Virus record (IMG/VR): IMGVR_UViG_3300012988_000016
Coordinates: 186,001 to 250,000 of that record
Length of the DNA stretch: 64,000 nucleotides
DNA from: a virus
Reading direction: 5' to 3' (one strand)
Shown here: piece by piece, positions 7,734 to 15,948 of the stretch
Position numbering within the stretch: position 1 is the first letter of the stretch
Layout: every line of letters begins with the position of its first letter
Translations under genes and position numbers: made by a program
The notes under the pieces: model-generated
Database searches by the model: none
What the model saw: the letters and a program-made list of their open reading frames with translations, nothing else
Told to the model about the DNA's origin: nothing

Positions 7734-8065
7734 CGCCCCACCACAGCCGTCTGCAACATTGCCTTGACCTGTTGGGTCAAACACTCTAGACGCAAACTCT
7801 GTACCCAATGTTCAGGGAATAGGGGTTGGTCGGTGGGGGTGAAGTTCCAGATAGAGCGCACAACGTAGGCCAGGTAGGTCTTACGGGTCGAGACGTAGCA
7901 AGCCATCGCCAGCTCTTCTTTGGTGGCTCGGCGGCACACTTCCGCCCAATTGGGGTTGGAAGTGAAGAAAAGAGCCTCACACTTGTCCCCTTCTATTTGA
8001 AGGATCAGAGCTAAATGCTCTTTACCATCATCGTGGATGGCCACCTGACCTGGAAGGAGCTCCAT
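7730..8065 (-). CDS. Hypothetical protein
   Basis: 111 residues, beta-rich N-terminus (LLPGQVAIHDDGKEHLALILQI) and a helical C-terminus. No known family. A GGTGTA element lies 9 nt before the ATG. It heads a two-gene unit with the cysteine-rich protein. Confidence 0.75.
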   Translation of the reverse strand: MELLPGQVAIHDDGKEHLALILQIEGDKCEALFFTSNPNWAEVCRRATKEELAMACYVSTRKTYLAYVVRSIWNFTPTDQPLFPEHWVQSLRLECLTQQVKAMLQTAVVGR

Positions 8066-8074
8066 ACTCCAGTG

Positions 8075-8080
8075 TACACC
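8075..8080 (-). promoter_or_regulatory. GGTGTA promoter element
   Basis: Minus-strand element 9 nt before the start at 8065. It lies beside the inverted repeat at 8084-8126. Confidence 0.6.
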
Positions 8081-8083
8081 AGG

Positions 8084-8126
8084 CTAGACGGCCGGGAAAG
8101 GAAATTCCTTATCGTTTTCCGTCTAG
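8084..8126. repeat. Inverted repeat between divergent genes
   Basis: Arms CTAGACGG (8084-8091) and CCGTCTAG (8119-8126) are perfect, with a GGAAA...TTTCC inner match and an AAGGAAATTCCTT core. The right arm ends 1 nt before the ATG at 8128. It may be an operator or an RNA hairpin at the start of the 8128 gene. Confidence 0.5.
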
Positions 8127-8127
8127 T

Positions 8128-8532
8128 ATGAGGAAACCGGACCTCCAAGGACCCCTGGGTCGAGCCTGGCGGATAAAACCAGTTGCGGAGGTTTCTTCCA
8201 AATACCTGACTAGTTGGCTGGTCAACCGGTCAGGCAGCGTATCCTATGGGTGGTGGCTCATAGCCGTCACCCGCACCACAGAAACGGAGCAAAGGTTCAT
8301 GATCATAACGATCGATACTGAGCAATCTTCGGAGCCTCAACCAGATCAGGAGCAATATCCTGTCTCATCCTACGAGGTGGTAGAGCTACTTCAAGTGGTG
8401 GAAATAGAGCAAGCGGACCGTCTCTGTGAGTTGGGGGTCAGGACCATTCTGTCGGGCGGGCTTGACCCCAAGAAAGATCATAGTTCTTATTGGCACCAGC
8501 TGGTCGTCAAAAATACTGTTTGGAAAGGTTGA
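8128..8532 (+). CDS. Hypothetical protein
   Basis: 134 residues without a known domain. A beta-rich stretch (SGSVSYGWWLIAVTRT...RFMIITID) is followed by an acidic helix. An internal ATG at 8299 with a weak AAAGG before it is an alternative start. I kept the longer form because the upstream codons read as a plausible strand region. No GGTGTA element precedes it. Confidence 0.55.
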   Translation: MRKPDLQGPLGRAWRIKPVAEVSSKYLTSWLVNRSGSVSYGWWLIAVTRTTETEQRFMIITIDTEQSSEPQPDQEQYPVSSYEVVELLQVVEIEQADRLCELGVRTILSGGLDPKKDHSSYWHQLVVKNTVWKG

Positions 8533-8554
8533 CATCAGGACGGGAATTTAGATA

Positions 8555-8758
8555 ATGGGTCGGATGAGGTTGACCCGACAGGGTGTGAGAGATCTGGGCG
8601 GCAATGACCGTCGCCCGCCTAGAAAGCACCGTTTTGGGCCACTCAAACAATGCCCGCATCGGAACTTCCGACCCTGTTGTTACCCTAGAAACTGTCTACA
8701 TTGGGAATGCCCAGATTGCAACCTAGGTTTGGATCTGGCCCACAATCCCCCAATGTGA
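8555..8758 (+). CDS. Small zinc-binding-like protein
   Basis: 67 residues, basic, with five cysteines (QCPHRN, PCCYP, NCLHWECPDC). The N-terminal LTRQGVRDLGGN is a motif I associate with small phage and plasmid proteins. Function unknown. Confidence 0.6.
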   Translation: MGRMRLTRQGVRDLGGNDRRPPRKHRFGPLKQCPHRNFRPCCYPRNCLHWECPDCNLGLDLAHNPPM

Positions 8759-8759
8759 T

Positions 8760-8765
8760 GGTGTA
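8760..8765 (+). promoter_or_regulatory. GGTGTA promoter element
   Basis: Ends 10 nt before the GTG start of the PcfJ-like gene, which supports GTG 8776 as the start. Confidence 0.6.
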
Positions 8766-8775
8766 GGACTGTCCT

Positions 8776-10029
8776 GTGAAGCAGAATGACCGACTTCAAA
8801 AGAAGGCGATGGCCGAGCTTGAACGTGCTCGCCGCAAGCAGAGAGCTGATCAGAAGAAGCAGGCCCAACGTGAGAGCGAGCTCAATTGCCTGCAGTCCAG
8901 AGAGCAGGCCTATCAGGAATCGCTCAAGAAGCGTTATGTCAGGACCGAAATAGCTCCTGATCTACGGAGCCAAGTGCTAGCTAGAGCGCCCAAGCTCAAG
9001 GAGATGATTTACCAAAAACCTCTTGAGCTTCTGAAAGATCATACGCTTGAAAAGGATTGGATCCGTCCAATCGCCGATTGGGTGCCAAGGGGTAAGTCTC
9101 GCGACACCCAATTTTTCAGCTTGGCCGAACACCTACTATCTAGGTACAAGACCCCACAGTTCCTGTGGTCAGCCTTCTTTGACTTTGAGCATGCGGAAAA
9201 GACAGTTCCGCTGGTGATTCATGTGGCAAGAGGAGGCAGCCTGTACGATAAGGTGAAAGACGGGTCTTTTCCCGTCCCTTTCACGAGAAAGCTGTGCCAT
9301 CAGTTTCTGTCGACTACTTCCGACTACACGTTCATGTCGGCTGTCCGTAAGACTCAGGTTGAGGCAGAAGGAGGGGACAGAAATCTTTTCCGGATCTGGA
9401 GTCAGAGCAGACACGCCCTGAGGCTTCAGACTGCTGAGGTAGAGGCCTTCTGGGCCACAGTGTTGCAGTTCTTTGCCAGGACCACCATGTTGGACCCTGC
9501 TCAGATCGGACCACTCATTGACTACATTCAGAATCGCTACACGGCCGACAAGACCTATTCGATGAAGGGTCGCTCGATCCTTGCTTTGATGCGTGACCGA
9601 GATGAATGGCATCAAGAATTGGCCGCCGTCAAGGTGTTCAAGAAGCGTAACTACGAACCATCTGGCTTCAAACAAGCCCAATATACCAAACAGTACCCAA
9701 ATCTAGGTAAGAGTGGTCATTACCAGGTCAACTGGTACATTTTTGAGATCCTGACCGCCACCGAGTTGGCCGATGAAGGGCGGTCGATGCGGCATTGTGT
9801 CTACAGCTACGCATCTAGGATCGAACGAGGAGATGTGTCGATCTGGTCCCTATGTGGTGAATCTAAGGGTCAAGATCTCAGATATCTGACCATCGAGGTC
9901 AATAATCGTGCCAAGGCGATCGTGCAAGTTAGAGGGATCTGCAATAGTCGAGGCAACGCTCCCGAGCTGGGGGTGGTGTCTCAATGGGCATCGGAGAACG
10001 GTCTGACGATGAGTCTATACGGATGGTGA
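8776..10029 (+). CDS. PcfJ-like protein
   Basis: 417 residues. The N-terminal 60 residues are a basic, coiled-coil-like region. The C-terminal part (about 320-410) matches the PcfJ-like domain plan: LADEGRSMRHCVYSYASR, then DVSIWSL, RYLTIEV and a VQVRGICN block. PcfJ is named from a conjugative plasmid, and its biochemical role is not established. The conserved His-Cys suggests a catalytic or metal site. Start GTG. The stop is followed 1 nt later by the next GGTGTA element. Confidence 0.75.
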   Translation: MKQNDRLQKKAMAELERARRKQRADQKKQAQRESELNCLQSREQAYQESLKKRYVRTEIAPDLRSQVLARAPKLKEMIYQKPLELLKDHTLEKDWIRPIADWVPRGKSRDTQFFSLAEHLLSRYKTPQFLWSAFFDFEHAEKTVPLVIHVARGGSLYDKVKDGSFPVPFTRKLCHQFLSTTSDYTFMSAVRKTQVEAEGGDRNLFRIWSQSRHALRLQTAEVEAFWATVLQFFARTTMLDPAQIGPLIDYIQNRYTADKTYSMKGRSILALMRDRDEWHQELAAVKVFKKRNYEPSGFKQAQYTKQYPNLGKSGHYQVNWYIFEILTATELADEGRSMRHCVYSYASRIERGDVSIWSLCGESKGQDLRYLTIEVNNRAKAIVQVRGICNSRGNAPELGVVSQWASENGLTMSLYGW

Positions 10030-10030
10030 T

Positions 10031-10036
10031 GGTGTA
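10031..10036 (+). promoter_or_regulatory. GGTGTA promoter element
   Basis: Located between the PcfJ-like stop and the 54-residue gene, ending 9 nt before its ATG at 10046. Confidence 0.6.
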
Positions 10037-10045
10037 GAAGTCAGG

Positions 10046-10210
10046 ATGGCTCTGAAGCTGAAAGCCTCGAAGAAGCTTAGTCTGGTGCGTTCTAAGACCA
10101 AACGGGTTAACCCTGATTTGGACGCTAGAGCGCTGGGAGCCGAAGAAGTGTCGACTGCAAAAGAATTCTGGGCTACGCATTGGGTTCTCCTTCGAAAGAT
10201 CCCCAAATGA
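10046..10210 (+). CDS. Small basic hypothetical protein
   Basis: 54 residues read from the sequence. The very basic N-terminus (LKLKASKKLSLVRSKTKR) suggests nucleic-acid binding. It is followed by a helix (VSTAKEFWATHWVLLRK). The ATG is set by the GGTGTA element 9 nt upstream. It overlaps the next gene by 4 nt (ATGA). Confidence 0.7.
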   Translation: MALKLKASKKLSLVRSKTKRVNPDLDARALGAEEVSTAKEFWATHWVLLRKIPK

Positions 10211-10569
10211 CCTTGGAGGTATGGTCCGCCAGAATCTCGACGGGCGATCGAGATGCGTTCAATGTGACGCGAAAGAGCGGCAATGGGGTGTTCGCCCCTA
10301 GTTGGACCATCCTCCGTCCCATCCTAGACCTGAATCGAGCCAAACAGCCCATCTCCAACACGGCTTGGCAAACCTACTGCAGAGCCTACCTGCTAGAAAT
10401 GTCCCAATCATATCGGATAAATAGGGGCGAGTGGGATTTGCTGTTGGCTCGTGAGAGGGTAGTGCTTTGCTGCTACTGCACCGACCCGACACGTTGTCAC
10501 CGCACTGTCTTGGGTAAGATCCTCGCCCACCTGGGTGGCGTCTATTATGGCGAGCTAGAGTATTTGTGA
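10207..10569 (+). CDS. DUF488-like protein
   Basis: 120 residues from the ATGA-coupled start. The C-terminal part has VVLCCYCTDPTRCHRTVLGKIL, the Cys...CHR...L pattern of the DUF488 family. Some members of that family are small phosphatase- or nuclease-like proteins of unclear role. The active-site cysteines look intact. Confidence 0.7.
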   Translation: MTLEVWSARISTGDRDAFNVTRKSGNGVFAPSWTILRPILDLNRAKQPISNTAWQTYCRAYLLEMSQSYRINRGEWDLLLARERVVLCCYCTDPTRCHRTVLGKILAHLGGVYYGELEYL

Positions 10570-10581
10570 GGTCGTCTAATC

Positions 10582-11181
10582 ATGAAAAAGAAACCAGTTT
10601 GGTTCAGCGTTTGGGATGCAGTGACGATCGGTACTCCTGGTCTGGTGATGGCCGGTTTGACGATCTACATGATGGTTAGTGGGTTTGATGGACCCCGTCA
10701 AGCGATCCCACTCATGTGGACCGTCACCGTAGCGTTCATGGCCATCTGGCTTCGCTGGACGCTGCTCAAGAAGGCGGACATCGATAGCTTCGTCTGGTAT
10801 CCGACCTACGGCCTGATGCTCAAGCCAGAGCAATACGTGTTGCCACCCGCCCCAAAGGTGAATGAACTGGTCAAGCAAGTGATCGATAGTTGGACCCCCA
10901 TCTATCCCAATGCAGCTCAAATCATCACTGATGGGGAAGTCATCTGGGGTTTCTTCAAGAAAGACTTGGACGAGAACGACAAGAACCCCGCCCATCAGAA
11001 GGTCAAAGGTGTGACACTAGCGTACAGCTACACGATTGAAGTCGACTACAACCAGCCAAATGAGTCCATCTACGCCACTGCTTTGACGCATGAGTTGGGC
11101 CATCTGATTATCGGTCATGCGACCGGCAATTGGGATCAGACGTTCCACCATTCGATCATGAACCAACACAATTTGCTCTGA
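10582..11181 (+). CDS. Membrane-anchored zinc metallopeptidase
   Basis: 199 residues. Two N-terminal transmembrane helices (about 12-35 and 42-62) are followed by a zincin domain with HELGHLIIGH (about residue 171). HExxH binds zinc and supplies the general base. A later SIMN could be the Met-turn. It is compact, like small phage or minigluzincin proteases. Substrate unknown. The catalytic side relative to the membrane cannot be told. It overlaps the next gene by 1 nt. Confidence 0.82.
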   Translation: MKKKPVWFSVWDAVTIGTPGLVMAGLTIYMMVSGFDGPRQAIPLMWTVTVAFMAIWLRWTLLKKADIDSFVWYPTYGLMLKPEQYVLPPAPKVNELVKQVIDSWTPIYPNAAQIITDGEVIWGFFKKDLDENDKNPAHQKVKGVTLAYSYTIEVDYNQPNESIYATALTHELGHLIIGHATGNWDQTFHHSIMNQHNLL

Positions 11182-11507
11182 TGGCCTCCTTCAAGCTGCT
11201 TCCTCTCAACAAGCAAGAACCTTTGACGGAATATCTAAAAGCGGCATTCCCGATCATTAGACGCGAGCCGATCCCTAATCCGTACGCAGGTGAACGATGC
11301 GTATACCAAGAGGGTATCTGCATGCGTGAGGCTTGTGGACAACCTAGATGGCAGGACCCTGAAAAGGGTGATTCGGTACTCTGCAGACGCCATACAGAGG
11401 AGGTGTATCGAGGCGAGGCCAAGGCTCCTCCTCTGCGGCGAGGAATTGACTACCAGGCGGTAGGACGTAAGACATTCCTTGTCTTTGACCTGCCAGACGA
11501 TACCTGA
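11181..11507 (+). CDS. Hypothetical protein with Cys cluster
   Basis: 108 residues from the TGATG-coupled ATG. Four cysteines (RCVYQEGICMREACG...LCRRH) with a His could bind one zinc. No family recognised. Confidence 0.65.
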   Translation: MASFKLLPLNKQEPLTEYLKAAFPIIRREPIPNPYAGERCVYQEGICMREACGQPRWQDPEKGDSVLCRRHTEEVYRGEAKAPPLRRGIDYQAVGRKTFLVFDLPDDT

Positions 11508-11510
11508 TCT

Positions 11511-11516
11511 GGTGTA
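11511..11516 (+). promoter_or_regulatory. GGTGTA promoter element
   Basis: Ends 9 nt before ATG 11526. This argues for that start over the in-frame TTG at 11517. Confidence 0.6.
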
Positions 11517-11525
11517 TTGCGTGGG

Positions 11526-11789
11526 ATGCCACACCCCACCACTCTTGATGGCCTGACTCCCAAGCAATTGGCTCAGGCCATTGGTCATTTCAGGTATGAC
11601 ACTCTGAAAGAGTTCCTCGATGAACTGGCAATCGCGTTAAATGATGAAGTGGCTGAGGGCGCTATTCTGGGGGAGGACGAATTGACCCGGGTTAAAACAT
11701 TGGCCATAGGTAACTTGAGTCTAGCTTCAAATCTCTTCGAAATAGCTTGGATCATGGTCAGACCGAATTCAGAATCCTCATCGGTGTAA
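11526..11789 (+). CDS. Hypothetical protein, tandem paralogue A
   Basis: 87 residues, all helical. It shares a block with the next gene: GLTPKQLAQAIGHFRYDTLK here versus GLTPVELAQQVANLRYDALK there, so the two arose by duplication. No known family. Confidence 0.7.
   Translation: MPHPTTLDGLTPKQLAQAIGHFRYDTLKEFLDELAIALNDEVAEGAILGEDELTRVKTLAIGNLSLASNLFEIAWIMVRPNSESSSV
11783..11788 (+). promoter_or_regulatory. GGTGTA promoter element overlapping a stop codon
   Basis: The TA of the element is part of the TAA stop of paralogue A. It ends 9 nt before ATG 11798, the usual spacing, which favours that ATG over the ATG at 11789. Confidence 0.6.
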
Positions 11790-11797
11790 TGGAGGGA

Positions 11798-12061
11798 ATG
11801 CACCCCTTACATATTGCGGGCCTTACCCCTGTCGAGTTGGCCCAGCAAGTGGCCAATTTACGTTATGACGCCTTGAAGGACTTCCTACAAGCACTCGCGG
11901 GTGAGTTGGGGGCTCAATCGATAGCTGATGGGGAACGGGGGCGGCCCAAACTGGCGAAAGCTTGTGGGATGGCCTCTCATAGCTTGGAAATGACCACCAT
12001 GCTGATCGAAACGGCTTGGCAAATCTCCGAGCCATTTATGCGGGATGAGCCTTCGGTGTAG
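11798..12061 (+). CDS. Hypothetical protein, tandem paralogue B
   Basis: 87 residues from ATG 11798 (alternative ATG 11789). Helical paralogue of the preceding gene, with the same length and the shared GLTP...LAQ...RYDxLK block. The duplicated unit includes its own GGTGTA element. Confidence 0.7.
   Translation: MHPLHIAGLTPVELAQQVANLRYDALKDFLQALAGELGAQSIADGERGRPKLAKACGMASHSLEMTTMLIETAWQISEPFMRDEPSV
12055..12060 (+). promoter_or_regulatory. GGTGTA promoter element overlapping a stop codon
   Basis: Shares its last bases with the TAG of paralogue B and ends 8 nt before ATG 12069. Confidence 0.6.
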
Positions 12062-12068
12062 GGACGGC

Positions 12069-12650
12069 ATGTCCCAAGATCCCCCCATCGCTCTCATCGA
12101 CCTAGACGGTTCGGTTGCCGATATGTCGACCGCATTGATCACCAATTTGAACCGGATGAGAAGTCCGAATGAAATGGTGGTATTTCCGGAAGACTTGGAG
12201 AACCCTCCTGAGTGGATGGACGCTAGGATGGATTACATCAAGCAACATCCTGGGTTTTGGCAGAATCTGGAGCGTATCCCAGAGGGGTTTTTGGTACTAG
12301 ACCTGATGCGACAGTTCGGGTTCTCGCTCAATGTTTTGAGCAAAGGGCCCAGGAAAGCGATCAATGCCTGGACCGAGAAGGCGATCTGGTGTCAGCAGCA
12401 CATCCCTGACGCTGGTGTGCAGGTGGTGACCAGCAAGCAACATACCTACGGCCGAGTACTGTTCGATGACTACCCTCAGTACATCGAACAGTGGCTCAAA
12501 TATCGGCCGCGAGGCACAGTGTTGATGCTGGACCAGCCTTGGAATCAGCATTTCAAACACCCGAACGTCGTCCGAGTAGGGAAAGGTTCTACCTGGCACA
12601 TGACGCTTCCGATCGTCACTGAAGCGTTGTACCAGGCGGCTAACCGTTAG
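12069..12650 (+). CDS. 5'(3')-deoxyribonucleotidase-like HAD phosphatase
   Basis: 193 residues. The HAD motif I is ALIDLDGSVADM (the nucleophile and acid Asp pair, about residues 11-13), with a later VLFDDYP that may be motif IV and a conserved GPRKAINAWTEK helix. NT5C-type enzymes dephosphorylate dNMPs, and several large phages carry them to adjust nucleotide pools. Start chosen 8 nt after the GGTGTA element. The 3' end overlaps the convergent tail-spike gene by 4 nt. Confidence 0.8.
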   Translation: MSQDPPIALIDLDGSVADMSTALITNLNRMRSPNEMVVFPEDLENPPEWMDARMDYIKQHPGFWQNLERIPEGFLVLDLMRQFGFSLNVLSKGPRKAINAWTEKAIWCQQHIPDAGVQVVTSKQHTYGRVLFDDYPQYIEQWLKYRPRGTVLMLDQPWNQHFKHPNVVRVGKGSTWHMTLPIVTEALYQAANR

Positions 12651-13888
12651 AGTTGTCCTGGAACAATCAGGAACCAATCTGGGGTACCTGAGAAGATGTC
12701 GCTAACTACGAATTCGTAGATACCGAACGAACCTACGCCTGACAGGTTGCCTAGCGATGCAACGCTCAAATTGCTTGGAGCTCCCGACCCTGAGAAGAGG
12801 GGCTTCCAAGCCGCCCCATTGTTGTTCTGGATAGCTAGTCGGAGGCGTTGTCCAATGAATAGCTTGGCCGGCATGGTGGCGGTGAAGCTGGCTCCATTGA
12901 CCCCCAATTCGGCTGTCTGGTAGCCAGAAAAAACACTGTGACTGGTTCCGATGCTGGTCACCCTATAGCTAGGCAACAGCTCGATATTCGAATAGCGATC
13001 AGTCAGAGTGGGAGGAGGAGATCCGAAGTTGATCGGATAAGCATTCTGATTGTACGTGTGATTCTTGCTCATCACGGTCGCACCAGCGGCCCAACCATGA
13101 GCGTACCACAATGTACCGGTCCCAGGATCGCCCGCAAAGTGGCAGTTAGTGACCACACAACGGCCTCCACCCGCGGTATAGATGAACGTGCCGCCCACAC
13201 CGCCTCCAGGACGCCCAATGAACGCACAGTTGTCGATCTGAGCGCTCGCGCCAGAGGCGGCTCGGATCTCAATCATCATCGTATTGGAAGTGCCAGGAGG
13301 TGAGAAGGCTGAATCTGACACCACCAAACGAGACCCCCCAGTGACGGTGCAGGAGGGGACAGCAGCCGCCACATTAAGGGTGCAGTTCTGAACCGTCACC
13401 GTCTGGTTGGACACGCCCGCATAGACGATGGTTCCTTGGACCAAACCAGCATCGGGGTTCAGGTTTGACATCACGTTTCGGATCAAGATCCTTTGAGGGG
13501 TTGATCCGACGGTGGTCGCACAATTGAACACCGTGCCGGAGTTGGCCTGAGCGGACGCTAGATAGAAATTCTCGAAACGAGTTGGGGTAGTGATGCTGCC
13601 AGTGATAGAGAACCAGTCTTTGGTCGGATGATCCATCCCTATCGAACAATTGCCAACCCCCACCAGCGATACTTTTCCGTTCCAAGTCAAAGTATCGGTG
13701 ATACGAAACGACCCATCAAGAATCACATCCCCGCCGTTGGGCAGCGACACACAATAGTCGTGGGCAGCTCGGATGGCAGTTGTGTCGTCCGCCACCCCAT
13801 CTCCCTTGGCCCCATAGGCTTTGGGCGAGACACGGCCTCCACCTTGAAATCCAGAGAAACATCGTACATTGCTTCTAAAATCGGGCAT
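12647..13888 (-). CDS. Beta-helix tail-spike-like protein (pectate-lyase superfamily)
   Basis: 413 residues. The N-terminal SPKAYGAKGDGVADDTTAI is the typical start of phage right-handed beta-helix spikes (pectate_lyase_3 type). Repeated Asn/Val/Thr-rich strands follow (VTVQNCTL, VVTNCHF, AQIDNCAF). It is probably a receptor-binding or polysaccharide-degrading virion protein. This is the only clearly structural gene in the window. It has an AGGA-type ribosome site before ATG and no GGTGTA element. Confidence 0.8.
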   Translation of the reverse strand: MPDFRSNVRCFSGFQGGGRVSPKAYGAKGDGVADDTTAIRAAHDYCVSLPNGGDVILDGSFRITDTLTWNGKVSLVGVGNCSIGMDHPTKDWFSITGSITTPTRFENFYLASAQANSGTVFNCATTVGSTPQRILIRNVMSNLNPDAGLVQGTIVYAGVSNQTVTVQNCTLNVAAAVPSCTVTGGSRLVVSDSAFSPPGTSNTMMIEIRAASGASAQIDNCAFIGRPGGGVGGTFIYTAGGGRCVVTNCHFAGDPGTGTLWYAHGWAAGATVMSKNHTYNQNAYPINFGSPPPTLTDRYSNIELLPSYRVTSIGTSHSVFSGYQTAELGVNGASFTATMPAKLFIGQRLRLAIQNNNGAAWKPLFSGSGAPSNLSVASLGNLSGVGSFGIYEFVVSDIFSGTPDWFLIVPGQL

Positions 13889-14031
13889 TTGGGGTCCTAT
13901 CTTGGCTATCTACCCTAGCTGGCCCGATAAGTGATTTTGAGACGGCCCAATTGGCCCAAGATATCGCCCGATTGGCCCGATTCTGGACCAGAGGTGTAAG
14001 GATCCCCCATCTGCTGACCGTAAGGAACCAC
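13889..14031. other. Intergenic region with GGCCC repeats
   Basis: Divergent gap between the tail spike and a zinc-ribbon gene. It contains short near-repeats (ATTGGCCC occurs at least twice, with CCCGAT units), the GGTGTA element at 13993-13998 and an AAGGA site before ATG 14032. No gene seen. Confidence 0.5.
13993..13998 (+). promoter_or_regulatory. GGTGTA promoter element, long spacing
   Basis: Ends 33 nt before ATG 14032, one of the few copies not at the usual 8-12 nt. Here a Shine-Dalgarno-like AAGGA lies between the element and the gene, as expected if the element is a promoter. Confidence 0.5.
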
Positions 14032-14625
14032 ATGATCCCCACCGAAGACCAACCCTGCAAAGATTGCCAACGAAACACCACCGATCGAGATTACCGAATT
14101 CAGACATTTACGGCAAATGGGGAATATCTGTACACCCTCTGCCAAATGTGTTCTAGAAATCGTAAAGACGAAGAATATGCCCGAACAGGCGTCATTACGA
14201 CCAGTTTGTGGATGGATCGCCACCTAGATCATCTGAGCGTCTCTCGTAAGAAGCCGTTGGAGGATCCCCTCTTGCTGGCAATGGAAGGGTTGCAGCAGTT
14301 GACCCGAAAGTTCGAGGCCGAGGTCTGGTTCAATGGGTTGCAAAAGATCATTCTAGACTGTGACAGTGGGGGGATGGAGCTCAAGTCGGGCGATCTGCAG
14401 ATCCTCACGCTCTGCACTGGCGGCCGTGTACTGATGACGTTGTCCAACCCAGCGAAAGATTCGATCAGCCTCATCACGACGGATGAAGATGACGCCAGAC
14501 CAAAGATGGGCATCCAGGGCATCTGCGCCACTGCTGAGGTGGCGACAGGTTTGATCGAGCAAGCCATCACTGCTTGGCAGGCGGGTGCCAGGCCAGAAGC
14601 CTCCAGAGAAGTGTATCTGGTGTAG
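14032..14625 (+). CDS. Zinc-ribbon hypothetical protein
   Basis: 197 residues. An N-terminal zinc ribbon is formed by PCKDCQRN and TLCQMCSRN (CxxC...CxxC). The rest is an unassigned alpha/beta domain. The ATG has an AAGGA about 5 nt upstream. Confidence 0.7.
   Translation: MIPTEDQPCKDCQRNTTDRDYRIQTFTANGEYLYTLCQMCSRNRKDEEYARTGVITTSLWMDRHLDHLSVSRKKPLEDPLLLAMEGLQQLTRKFEAEVWFNGLQKIILDCDSGGMELKSGDLQILTLCTGGRVLMTLSNPAKDSISLITTDEDDARPKMGIQGICATAEVATGLIEQAITAWQAGARPEASREVYLV
14619..14624 (+). promoter_or_regulatory. GGTGTA promoter element overlapping a stop codon
   Basis: Includes the TAG stop of the zinc-ribbon gene (…CTGGTGTAG) and ends 9 nt before the GTG start at 14634. Confidence 0.6.
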
Positions 14626-14633
14626 ATCGATAG

Positions 14634-15119
14634 GTGTCGTCACCTGAGCTATCGTCTGAGCAGATCAAAGAGTTAAGGCAGACGATCCGAACCGTAGATA
14701 GAAGCTCAGACTACAGATGTCCTGATTGCGGAGGAAAAGTCTCCCTCCTGGCAGGCAAGTTCGGGCTGTTCTATCGCTGTTTGGACGGTTGGATCCAGTG
14801 GCGGAAAGCTAATTTTGACTTAACGGTTGAGACTTGCTCTGGCAAATTCAGCGCCAACAATGACGGAACCCCATTGGGGATCCCGGGCAATCGGGCCACC
14901 CGACAAGCCAGACAACGGATCCATCGTTTGCTGGAACGTCATCCTGATTTGTTTGATTGGCAGACCCTTGAGGCTGAACTGAGTGAAAAATTTACGGAAG
15001 CAGGCCGAACGTTCGGCCGTCTCTCGTGTATGTCGTTGGAGGACTGTCAACTAGTGCTTCGCCACCTCGAATACCGACCTACCATCTGGGAATTGCTGAG
15101 CGATTCTAGCAACCTATAG
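14634..15119 (+). CDS. DUF3268-like zinc-finger protein with C-terminal tag
   Basis: 161 residues. A topoisomerase-type zinc finger (RCPDCGGK...YRCLDGW) is followed by GIPGNRATRQARQRIHRLL, resembling the DUF3268 plan. It ends in YRPTIWELLSDSSNL, a clear copy of the shared C-terminal peptide. Start GTG. Confidence 0.72.
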   Translation: MSSPELSSEQIKELRQTIRTVDRSSDYRCPDCGGKVSLLAGKFGLFYRCLDGWIQWRKANFDLTVETCSGKFSANNDGTPLGIPGNRATRQARQRIHRLLERHPDLFDWQTLEAELSEKFTEAGRTFGRLSCMSLEDCQLVLRHLEYRPTIWELLSDSSNL

Positions 15120-15127
15120 TTACGTTC

Positions 15128-15454
15128 ATGCAAGAGCCAAAGACCATTTTCACTGTCACTGTCGTCTGTTCCAGACACATCATCAATCATCGATGCTGGG
15201 GTTGGTATCACACCAAAGAGGACGCCTGGACCGACCTGACTCAAAATACCGATCTTTTCTTCGAAAGTGCGACGTTCGATTACGCTGTCATTGAAGAATT
15301 GGGGCCAGGTATCATGAGTGGCATCGACGCTCCCTCTGAACCGGAATGGATCCGAATCAAGAACTTTGACCCTACAGAGCACACGTATGAGCTCGAACGG
15401 CTGGAGCATACTCCTGAATTTGCCCAGGGGATGATCTGTTGGGGGATGGGCTGA
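15128..15454 (+). CDS. Conserved phage hypothetical protein
   Basis: 108 residues, beta-rich N-terminus (FTVTVVCSRHIINHRCWGWYHTKEDA cut by turns) then an acidic middle. I recall similar small phage proteins but no function. The stop overlaps the next start by 1 nt. Confidence 0.7.
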   Translation: MQEPKTIFTVTVVCSRHIINHRCWGWYHTKEDAWTDLTQNTDLFFESATFDYAVIEELGPGIMSGIDAPSEPEWIRIKNFDPTEHTYELERLEHTPEFAQGMICWGMG

Positions 15455-15882
15455 TGGCCGACCATCAATGGTCTTACTGTAACCATTGTCACCGTTGGAT
15501 GGTTCTCTGTGGGGACTGTGGCAACAACACCTGCAGTGGAGGTTACGGACGGATGTCAGACGGGAACCCTTGTCCCAGGTGTCCTTCAGCCTATCAGCTG
15601 GATGATCTGCTCTACAACACCCGCCATACCATCAATTTCTCTGAGCTGGAGGGGTTGTCCAAAGAAGACTACACGGACCGTCTCAAGGCCCTGACCCCTA
15701 TCCCGACGGAGCTCAAGTTGGCTCAGTTGGACGACCAGATCGTCGCCTACGAGGCCCAGCACGGCTTCTCTTCTGAAGAGATGTTGACTCGTGTCAGCTC
15801 AGGAGATCTGGAGGAGACGGAGCAGATTTGCGACTGGTTGCTGGACCTGGATTTGCGGGGCCGGTTGCGAAATTGTCGGTAG
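15454..15882 (+). CDS. Zinc-binding hypothetical protein
   Basis: 142 residues. The N-terminus has many cysteines (YCNHCHRW, LCGDCGNNTC, CPRCPS), enough for two zinc sites. The rest is helical and acidic. The ATG overlaps the upstream stop (TGATG). Confidence 0.7.
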   Translation: MADHQWSYCNHCHRWMVLCGDCGNNTCSGGYGRMSDGNPCPRCPSAYQLDDLLYNTRHTINFSELEGLSKEDYTDRLKALTPIPTELKLAQLDDQIVAYEAQHGFSSEEMLTRVSSGDLEETEQICDWLLDLDLRGRLRNCR

Positions 15883-15933
15883 TGGGGGTTAAGTTGTCGA
15901 TTTTCTGTGCCGTCTAAGTAAGCAACACAACAC

Positions 15934-15939
15934 GGTGTA
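15934..15939 (+). promoter_or_regulatory. GGTGTA promoter element
   Basis: Ends 9 nt before ATG 15949 and heads a three-gene unit (15949-18400). Confidence 0.6.
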
Positions 15940-15948
15940 CAGAATCCA

